The translations under genes were made by a program, and so were the position numbers. This document shows, one piece after another, positions 36,345 through 42,788 of a stretch of 64,000 nt of DNA. The DNA comes from CAXBES01 sp963974915 (GTDB lineage: Bacteria; Bacteroidota; Bacteroidia; Flavobacteriales; Flavobacteriaceae). The notes under the pieces are model-generated. The model did no database searches and was not told the DNA's origin. It saw nothing but the letters and a program-made list of their open reading frames with translations. The stretch lies in assembly GCA_963974915.1 (NCBI GenBank), contig CAXBES010000015.1, positions 1-64,000 of the forward strand. The letters are read 5' to 3'. The stretch's first letter is position 1. The number at the start of each line of letters is the position of its first letter.

Positions 36345-37439
36345 ATGAAGACCTTATTCTGCATTTATTTTTTTTTATGGAGTATTTTGCTCTGTGCACA
36401 AGATCAGATGTTCGTTCATACTGCCACTGCGACTTCCATTTCAGACAATAAAACATATATAGACCATCCCGACCTTAATATGAATCCCGATGCGAAGATC
36501 GTGATCACACATAACTGGAATCCCTTAGGATCAACAGGAGTATATAATATCAACGTCACCGGAGTTTTATACGACACAATTGAAGAAAAGTGGGCGATCC
36601 AAAATGAAGATAGTGCCATCCCTATGATAGAAAATAGCTCGTACAACATATATGTAGCACGCGCCGACGAAGTAATAGAGCATATCGCAACAACTGCAAA
36701 TCAAGGGACCGGTCCCTTTTATACAGTTTTAGATCATCCATTATTAAATGAAACACCCAGCCGAAAGATAGTTTTTTCAACTTATTACAATCCGAACCAG
36801 GTCTACAACAGGAAGAGATATGGTATGTTCTACGATGAAATAAACCTGGATCGGGTGATTTACACCGAAAACTTCAGTAACATACCCGTCAATTCTGCGT
36901 TTTTTGTTGTGATAGAAGGTGATAATGTACAATCTCTTCGTCATGAAGCGACACCACAAAATATTACTAACAATAGAACGGTTATAGATCACCCTCATTT
37001 GAACAATAACCCTAACGCGGTTATTATTTTTTCCCACAATTGGGGTATTGCGGGCGATGCTTCAAATGTGATTATTGATAAAGTAATGGGGGTTCAATAT
37101 ATTGACGATCAATGGGCAATTTTTACTGAAGATCAATCACCCATGCCCGAAGATGCAAAATTTGACGTTATTATTAATGCTGCACCTCTATACGTTAATG
37201 AAAATCAGTTACTTAATCTATCGGTTTACCCCAACCCGGTAATAGATTTTGTTTCGATCACTTCCGAAGAAAATATTAGTAAACTAAATATTTACAATCT
37301 TCGGGGTAACCTTGTTCTTACTTCGGAAGAAAACTCGACCACAGTTAAACTGGATCTTTCAGAATTGAGCGGTGGCATTTATTTTTCAGAAATTTTTTCC
37401 GAAGGAAAGAAAAAGACGCTGAAGCTAATTAAGCAATGA
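36345..37439 (+). CDS. T9SS cargo with three DUF7452-like repeats
   Basis: 364 residues from the ATG at 36345, which starts the signal peptide (cleavage near LLCAQ). Three similar units follow, each with 'A..., ...DHPxLN.NP..KIV..THNWNP' and then a Trp-containing strand: 'HTATATSISDNKTYIDHPDL', 'EHIATTANQGTGPFYTVLDH' and 'LRHEATPQNITNNRTVIDHP'. The first and third are the best preserved. The last 75 residues are a type A sorting domain ('LSVYPNPVIDFVSI', 'GGIYFSEIFSEGKKKTLKLI'). Surface or secreted protein, function unknown. Confidence 0.85.
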   Translation: MKTLFCIYFFLWSILLCAQDQMFVHTATATSISDNKTYIDHPDLNMNPDAKIVITHNWNPLGSTGVYNINVTGVLYDTIEEKWAIQNEDSAIPMIENSSYNIYVARADEVIEHIATTANQGTGPFYTVLDHPLLNETPSRKIVFSTYYNPNQVYNRKRYGMFYDEINLDRVIYTENFSNIPVNSAFFVVIEGDNVQSLRHEATPQNITNNRTVIDHPHLNNNPNAVIIFSHNWGIAGDASNVIIDKVMGVQYIDDQWAIFTEDQSPMPEDAKFDVIINAAPLYVNENQLLNLSVYPNPVIDFVSITSEENISKLNIYNLRGNLVLTSEENSTTVKLDLSELSGGIYFSEIFSEGKKKTLKLIKQ

Positions 37440-37452
37440 TCAACTTGTTAAA

Positions 37453-39537
37453 CTAATAATCTAAAAGCTCCTCTATCTTAGTTTTGACCTTAGCGATAGA
37501 AGGGATCATTGTTTGCTCTAAAGTAGAATTCAACGGAATTGCCGGCATGTTTTCTGAACCAATTATCATCACCGGAGCATCTAATTCCTGAAAACACTCT
37601 TCCTGAATTCTTCCTTGAAGCGCTCTACTAAAACTATTTTCTGAAGGTTCTTCGGTTACGACCAGACATTTGCCACATTTTTTAACCGATTTAAATACTG
37701 TTTCGTAATCCAGGGGGTGCAGTGTTCTAAGATCAACAATTTCAATCTTATCCTGCATATCAAGCTCTTCGGAAGCGTTCATCGCCCAATGCACACCCAT
37801 ACCATAGGTAATAATTGAAAGAGTTTCTTCCTCTTCTTGCTTCCAGATCTCCTGAAGAACCCATGCCTTTCCGAAGGGTAACATATAATCTTCACTAGGC
37901 TCAATGGAAGTCGCTCCTTTAGTTCCCGGAACTTTACTCCAATACAAACCTTTGTGTTCAAAAATTACGACCGGATTCGGATCGTAATATGCAGCCTTCA
38001 AAAGCCCTTTTAAGTCGGCTCCATTACTTGGATACACAATTTTTAATCCGCGAATATTTGTTACCACACTTTCTACCGATGATGAATGGTAAGGTCCGCC
38101 ACTTCCGTAAGCACCAATTGGCACCCTAAGAATCATTGACACCGGCCATTTTCCGTTAGATAAATAGCAGCTCCTGCTCACTTCGGTAAATAACTGATTT
38201 AACCCCGGCCAAATATAATCTGCAAATTGCACCTCAACGATCGGTTTTAATCCCACAGCGCTCATTCCTACCGTAGACCCCACAATAAACGCCTCCTGAA
38301 TTGGGGTGTTAAAAACACGATTGTCGCCAAATTTCTGGGCGAGAGTTGCAGCCTCACGGAAAACTCCTCCCAATCTTCCCCCAACATCTTGTCCATACAG
38401 CAGGCATTCCTGGTGCTTCGACATTAACTCTTCAATTGCAAACAGCGCGCAATCTACCATCACCACTTTTTCGGCACCTTTGGGAGAACGCTCTCCCACT
38501 TCTTCAGTTACAGGTGTTGGTGCAAAATCATGAGTGAAAAGATCTTCAGGTTGCGGGTCGTCTGCTTTTAATGCTTTCTCCAAACTAGAGGCAACTTCAG
38601 ATTTTGCAGAACTCACAATAGCATTTAATTCATTTTCAGCAAAACCATTATCTAATAAAAGTTGCCACATTTTCGGGAAGGGATCTCTACTCCTGGCTTC
38701 ATCCAGATCATCGCGATACCACTCCATTCGTACTCCCGAAGTATGATGATTTAACAATGGCACTTTAGCATGAACTAAAAAGGGTCTTCGCTCAGAACGA
38801 ATTTTTTCTATGACATTTTTCAAGGTGTTATAACTCTCCTCAAAGTCGGTTCCATCTATGGTTACAGCTTCTAAACCGTGAAATCCGGCAGCGTATTCGT
38901 AGGCATTCTGCGCACGTGTTTCGGCTTCATTGGCACTAATATCCCAGCCGTTATCCTGAACTAAATAAAGAATAGGTAGTTGTTTTAATGCTGCCATCTG
39001 AAAGGCTTCGGCGATCTCTCCCTCGGTAACTGAGGCATCTCCTAAAGAACACACTACAAATGGTGCTTCCTTACCCTTCGTTTCCCAACTACCTTCTAAA
39101 GATTGTTGTGCAGAATCGAAGGTTTCCTTATACCACATTCCCATCGCAACTCCTGTTGCCGGAATAGTTTGCATCCCTGTTGCAGAGCTTTGGTGTGGTA
39201 TTTTAGGTTTATCTTCATCCCGTAAACTGGGATGTGAGTAATATGTTCGTCCGGCAGAAAAAGGATCATCCTTTTTAGCGAGGACCTGCAACATCAGTTC
39301 ATAGGGCTTCATCCCTATTGCCAACAGCATCGAATCATCCCGATAGTACGGGAACGCATAATCCTGTGGCAACAATTGCATCCCTATTGCCGTCTGAATT
39401 ACTTCATGCCCTCTCGAAGTTGCGTGAACATATTTAGAAACAACTTTAAAATTTTCTTCGTAAGCTTCAGTCATGGCTTTTGCCGTAACGAGATTTGTAA
39501 AGGCTTTTTTTAATATGTCTGTATCTATTTTACTCAT
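37453..39537 (-). CDS. 2-oxoacid dehydrogenase E1, fused alpha and beta subunits
   Basis: 694 residues from the ATG at 39537; an upstream ATG at 39585 would overlap E2 by 23 bp. It decarboxylates a 2-oxoacid using thiamine diphosphate and loads the acyl group on E2. The alpha half (about 1-340) has the ThDP motif GDASVTEGE at 166-174 ending in NGW near 198. The beta half (about 349-694) has 'LYGQDVGGRLGGVFR' and 'YGSGGPYHSSSVE'. Alpha and beta are usually two genes. It resembles branched-chain 2-oxoacid dehydrogenases. It is the last gene of the phenylacetate locus; see the finding on a possible phenylpyruvate substrate. Confidence 0.9.
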   Translation of the reverse strand: MSKIDTDILKKAFTNLVTAKAMTEAYEENFKVVSKYVHATSRGHEVIQTAIGMQLLPQDYAFPYYRDDSMLLAIGMKPYELMLQVLAKKDDPFSAGRTYYSHPSLRDEDKPKIPHQSSATGMQTIPATGVAMGMWYKETFDSAQQSLEGSWETKGKEAPFVVCSLGDASVTEGEIAEAFQMAALKQLPILYLVQDNGWDISANEAETRAQNAYEYAAGFHGLEAVTIDGTDFEESYNTLKNVIEKIRSERRPFLVHAKVPLLNHHTSGVRMEWYRDDLDEARSRDPFPKMWQLLLDNGFAENELNAIVSSAKSEVASSLEKALKADDPQPEDLFTHDFAPTPVTEEVGERSPKGAEKVVMVDCALFAIEELMSKHQECLLYGQDVGGRLGGVFREAATLAQKFGDNRVFNTPIQEAFIVGSTVGMSAVGLKPIVEVQFADYIWPGLNQLFTEVSRSCYLSNGKWPVSMILRVPIGAYGSGGPYHSSSVESVVTNIRGLKIVYPSNGADLKGLLKAAYYDPNPVVIFEHKGLYWSKVPGTKGATSIEPSEDYMLPFGKAWVLQEIWKQEEEETLSIITYGMGVHWAMNASEELDMQDKIEIVDLRTLHPLDYETVFKSVKKCGKCLVVTEEPSENSFSRALQGRIQEECFQELDAPVMIIGSENMPAIPLNSTLEQTMIPSIAKVKTKIEELLDY

Positions 39538-39562
39538 TATTTTTTTATCTCCTTCCTGAATA

Positions 39563-40852
39563 CTAATATTTTCTATTTGTGTCAAACTGCTCCATATAAT
39601 CGGCTATTCTTCTTAAAAAAGAGCCGGCCAGATACCCATCAACAATTCTGTGATCGAAGGACAAGGAGAGGTACATCATACTTCTTATCTCAATTTCATC
39701 ACCACTCTCCCGTTCCATAACTTCAGCGCGTTTCTTAATGATCCCCGTAGCGAGAATGGCTGCTTCCGGCTGATTGATAATGGGAGTTCCCATGACACTT
39801 CCAAAAGTACCTACATTACTAATAGTGAAAGTGCTATCTTTTGTATCATCTGCCTTTAACTTATTCTCCCTGGCTTTTGCTACTAATTCATTTGTACTTC
39901 CCGCCAACTCATTTAAGTTCTTTTTATCGGCATTTCGAACTACCGGCACAATTAAATTACCACTTGGCAATGCAGTTGCCATCCCTATATTTATATCATC
40001 TTTTACGATAATATTGCTTCCGTCTAAGGAAGAATTAATCATCGGAAAGTCGGTAATAGCTTTAGCCACAGCTTCAATAAACAGGGGTGTAAAGGTTAAT
40101 TTTTCGTTGTGTTTTTTCTGAAAGGCAATTTTATTCTCATTTCGCCATTGTACCATTTCAGTTAGATCGGCTTCCACATAGGCAGTTACATGTGGTGACG
40201 TATGTTTACTATAGATCATGTGATCTGCGATCATTTGTCGCATTCTATCCATTTCCACGATCTTCCCTTTACCTTTGTCGAATTTTAGATCCGGAACCAT
40301 AAATCCTGACACTTCAGGAACCGCTTGCGCAAACTGAAACGGCCGACCTCCATCCAGGTAGTTAATAACGTCACTTTTACGAAGTCTTCCATCCTTTCCT
40401 GTCCCTGAAATTCTCGCTAATTCTTCATAACTAATATGATGCTTTCTAGCCATAGCGTCAATAAGTGGCGAAATAAATACATTTTCGTTCACTTTGAATG
40501 ACTTCTGAGGGGAACCCGAATGTGATTTTTTTTTGGGAATAGATTTTGTATTCTCTCCAACTTTTACGTCGGTTTTTATTTTTTCTTCGGAAGGCTTCAC
40601 TTTTTGGTCTCCTGACAGCTTTAAAACAGCGATTACAGCTCCTACAGGCACAACTTCCTTAGCTTCCACCTTATGCTGAAGCATTTTGCCCGAACCCGGA
40701 GCAGGAACCTCATTATCAACTTTATCGGTAGCAACTTCGACTAAGATATCGCCTTCTTCAAATGAATCACCCTCCTTTACCAACCAATTGATGATGGTAC
40801 CTTCAGTAATACTCTCGCCCATTTTGGGCATCTTAAATTCAATTTCTGACAT
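39563..40852 (-). CDS. 2-oxoacid dehydrogenase E2 (dihydrolipoamide acyltransferase)
   Basis: 429 residues. One N-terminal lipoyl domain (1-75) has the lipoylated Lys44 in 'EVATDKVDNEVPAPG'. A linker leads to the peripheral-subunit-binding domain (about 130-166, 'FISPLIDAMARKHHISYEEL'). The catalytic domain (about 200-429) carries the active-site His401 and Asp405 in DHRIVDG. It passes the acyl group from E1 to CoA. The gene starts 13 bp after paaY and E1 follows 25 bp later, which suggests transcription with the paa genes. An E3 gene is not present. Confidence 0.92.
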   Translation of the reverse strand: MSEIEFKMPKMGESITEGTIINWLVKEGDSFEEGDILVEVATDKVDNEVPAPGSGKMLQHKVEAKEVVPVGAVIAVLKLSGDQKVKPSEEKIKTDVKVGENTKSIPKKKSHSGSPQKSFKVNENVFISPLIDAMARKHHISYEELARISGTGKDGRLRKSDVINYLDGGRPFQFAQAVPEVSGFMVPDLKFDKGKGKIVEMDRMRQMIADHMIYSKHTSPHVTAYVEADLTEMVQWRNENKIAFQKKHNEKLTFTPLFIEAVAKAITDFPMINSSLDGSNIIVKDDINIGMATALPSGNLIVPVVRNADKKNLNELAGSTNELVAKARENKLKADDTKDSTFTISNVGTFGSVMGTPIINQPEAAILATGIIKKRAEVMERESGDEIEIRSMMYLSLSFDHRIVDGYLAGSFLRRIADYMEQFDTNRKY

Positions 40853-40865
40853 ACAGTCTTTATCT

Positions 40866-41471
40866 TTAATCTTTTGTTTCTTTTCTAATCTCCTGCAACG
40901 TTTTATAAAAATCCTCCTGAACAGGTCTCTCCTTCGGAATCTCCCTCAACGGCTCAACAGCTTCTAAAGTTTCGTAACAATCTGAAGGTAATTGTTGATA
41001 CAATTTTGTTCCGGCTGTTTTCCATGCGATCATCTCATCTGTGATATCTCTTATGGCTTTCGCAGGATTCCCAACAATTAACTGCCGCTTAGGGAAAACA
41101 GTCTCTGCCTTAATAAAAGACATAGCGCCAACAATGCATTCATCTCCAATTTCCGCGTCGTCCATGATCACACTATTCATACCAATTAAACAATTGTTAC
41201 CCAGATTAGCCCCGTGAATGATGGCGCCATGTCCCACGTGAGCGCCTTTTTTTAGTACAATAGACTTCCCCGGAAACATATGCACTGTGCAATTCTCCTG
41301 AACATTTACACCATCTTCCAGAATGATCTCCCCCCAATCTCCACGAATCGCAGCTCCCGGACCTATATAACAGTTTTTGCCAATGATCACATTGCCTGTT
41401 ACAGCCGCCAAGGGATGTACAAAACTACTTTCGTGAATTACCGGGATATGTCCTTTAAAACTATATATCAT
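40866..41471 (-). CDS. paaY: PaaY-type hexapeptide-repeat protein (intact copy)
   Basis: 201 residues forming a left-handed beta-helix of the gamma-carbonic-anhydrase type ('GNVIIGKNCYIGPGAAIRGD', 'GAHVGHGAIIHGANLGNNCL', 'GMNSVIMDDAEIGDECIVGA'). A C-terminal helix follows. PaaY acts as a thioesterase/helper in phenylacetate degradation. The first 48 codons also occur in a truncated second copy at 41819-41998, and the gene starts 3 bp after the GIY-YIG gene stop. The intact copy keeps all repeats and should be functional. Confidence 0.92.
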   Translation of the reverse strand: MIYSFKGHIPVIHESSFVHPLAAVTGNVIIGKNCYIGPGAAIRGDWGEIILEDGVNVQENCTVHMFPGKSIVLKKGAHVGHGAIIHGANLGNNCLIGMNSVIMDDAEIGDECIVGAMSFIKAETVFPKRQLIVGNPAKAIRDITDEMIAWKTAGTKLYQQLPSDCYETLEAVEPLREIPKERPVQEDFYKTLQEIRKETKD

Positions 41472-41493
41472 AACTTATTCCTGCGTAGGCAGG
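41329..41493. repeat. 165-bp direct repeat, copy A (inside the intact paaY)
   Basis: Identical to 41856-42020 except at two positions (41340 T/C and 41473 A/C). It spans codons 1-48 of paaY, its start region and most of a hairpin at 41477-41496. Confidence 0.95.
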
Positions 41494-41816
41494 AATCTTT
41501 TTATCTTATAAACAGAATTGACACCATTTTCCCAATTCAAAGAAATATCGATCCAATTCGGATTCATATTATTAATTAATTTTAGCTTCCAATCTCTTTT
41601 CCACTTTTTGAGTTGTTTTTCTCTTTTTATAGCAATATCCCCTTTAAGGAACTCTTCAAAATAAACCAGTTTATCACAATTGTATCTCGCTGTGAATGAA
41701 TTTTTATACACCTTGGCTCTGTGTTCCTGAGCCCTCGCTGCCAGATCATTTGTTACTCCTATATATATAACACCTTCTGGTCTATTTGTCATTATATAAA
41801 CATACCAGTTACCCAT
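41475..41816 (-). CDS. GIY-YIG nuclease family protein
   Basis: 113 residues, a single-domain member of the UPF0213-like GIY-YIG family. The catalytic features are 'WYVYIMTN' (Tyr7), 'VIYIGVTNDLAAR' (Tyr18-Gly20, Arg28), His32 and a C-terminal acidic helix 'IAIKREKQLKKWKRDWK' that includes the metal-binding glutamate. It would nick or cut DNA. It starts 2 bp after the stop of a truncated paaY copy and ends 3 bp before the intact paaY. Its last codons, coding FLPTQE, lie in the hairpin at 41477-41496. It probably belongs to a mobile element (see 41477-41852). Confidence 0.9.
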   Translation of the reverse strand: MGNWYVYIMTNRPEGVIYIGVTNDLAARAQEHRAKVYKNSFTARYNCDKLVYFEEFLKGDIAIKREKQLKKWKRDWKLKLINNMNPNWIDISLNWENGVNSVYKIKRFLPTQE

Positions 41817-41852
41817 ACTTAAATCAAATTAGATTCCTGCCTACGCAGGAAT
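41477..41852 (-). mobile_element. Putative GIY-YIG mini-element with inverted hairpin ends
   Basis: The nuclease gene is bounded by two 20-bp hairpins that are inverted copies of each other: ATTCCTGC-gtag-GCAGGAAT at 41477-41496 and ATTCCTGC-ctac-GCAGGAAT at 41833-41852. The second is the exact reverse complement of the first. The bounded segment is 376 bp long. A third, partial hairpin in the same orientation as the first is at 42004-42020. The element lies between two 165-bp direct repeats. What is seen is the structure; mobility is inference. Confidence 0.6.
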
Positions 41853-41998
41853 ATTTCCCCCCAATCCCCACGAATCGCAGCTCCCGGACCTATATAACAG
41901 TTTTTGCCAATGATCACATTGCCTGTTACAGCCGCCAAGGGATGTACAAAACTACTTTCGTGAATTACCGGGATATGTCCTTTAAAACTATATATCAT
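41819..41998 (-). pseudogene. Truncated duplicate of paaY
   Basis: A 59-residue frame starting with the same ATG context as paaY. The first 48 residues equal PaaY (MIYSFKGHIPVIHESS... to GDWGE). The frame then runs into the hairpin of the GIY-YIG element, adds 11 unrelated residues (IFLRRQESNLI) and stops. It lacks most of the beta-helix, so it should not fold as PaaY. It is 2 bp upstream of the nuclease ATG and could couple its translation. Confidence 0.85.
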
Positions 41999-42020
41999 AC
42001 CTTATTCCTGCGTAGGCAGG
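41856..42020. repeat. 165-bp direct repeat, copy B
   Basis: Second copy of 41329-41493, offset 527 bp, two differences. It encodes the start of the truncated paaY copy and ends in a hairpin CCTGC-gtag-GCAGG followed by a run of T (42021-42026). Confidence 0.95.
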
Positions 42021-42029
42021 TTTTTTACG

Positions 42030-42782
42030 CTACTTAAATCTTTTCAATGTTTCTTTGGTAAATTCAGAAAGTACCAACCTCCCTGAAATCACCGCTCTTT
42101 CTGCTAACAAATTATCCCAATCTTCGGTGCCTTGCCACATTACCTTTTTCATTTCTTTCATAGCCTCCGGATTGTACTTACACAAATTCTCTGCAAAAGC
42201 CTGAACTGCTTTATCTAATTCTTCAGTAGAGTCAAAAACCTGAGCATACAGGCCTTTATTTTTAGCCCATTCGGCATCATAGAACGAATTCGCATCGATC
42301 GCAATTTGAGACATTCCGCTTAAACCAAGCTTGCGTTCAACTGCGGGACCAACCACAAACGGACCAATACCCACATTCAATTCGCTTAACTTAATAGCAG
42401 CAAATTTTGTAGCCATACAGTAGTCTGTTGCAGATGCCACACCAACTCCACCCCCAACAGCCTTCCCCTGAATGCGACCAATGATGAACTTCGGACATTT
42501 ACGCATTGCATTGATCACGTTTGCAAAGCCGCTAAAGAAAACACGACCCGATTCGGGATCATTGATGTTGATTAATTCACTAAAACTGGCTCCTGCACAA
42601 AAGGTACGATCACCTCCACTTTTAAGGATTATAACTTTTACGTCGCTATTATTAGCCGCGCTGTTGATCTCATCAACTAATTTTGCAAGAAGATCTCCCG
42701 GAAGGCTATTGTGAGCAGGATGAAAAAACTCTATGGTTGATATTCCGTTTTCTATGTTTTGCTTTACGTAAGGACTATTCAT
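42030..42782 (-). CDS. Enoyl-CoA hydratase/isomerase in the phenylacetate operon
   Basis: 250 residues, crotonase fold. 'SGGDRTFCAGASFSELIN' and 'GRIQGKAVGGGVGVASATDY' form the oxyanion hole. The position beside paaZ suggests it fills the role of PaaF (2,3-dehydroadipyl-CoA hydratase), but it is not the closest-looking PaaF form, so the exact step is uncertain; PaaG is a separate gene in the cluster. Starts 6 bp after paaZ. Confidence 0.8.
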   Translation of the reverse strand: MNSPYVKQNIENGISTIEFFHPAHNSLPGDLLAKLVDEINSAANNSDVKVIILKSGGDRTFCAGASFSELININDPESGRVFFSGFANVINAMRKCPKFIIGRIQGKAVGGGVGVASATDYCMATKFAAIKLSELNVGIGPFVVGPAVERKLGLSGMSQIAIDANSFYDAEWAKNKGLYAQVFDSTEELDKAVQAFAENLCKYNPEAMKEMKKVMWQGTEDWDNLLAERAVISGRLVLSEFTKETLKRFK

Positions 42783-42788
42783 ATTATT

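Noticed and set aside
41475..41998. Group I intron or intein carrying the GIY-YIG gene
   Set aside because: The paaY start is duplicated rather than split, the downstream paaY is complete from its own ATG, and no splice-type core or in-frame fusion is visible.
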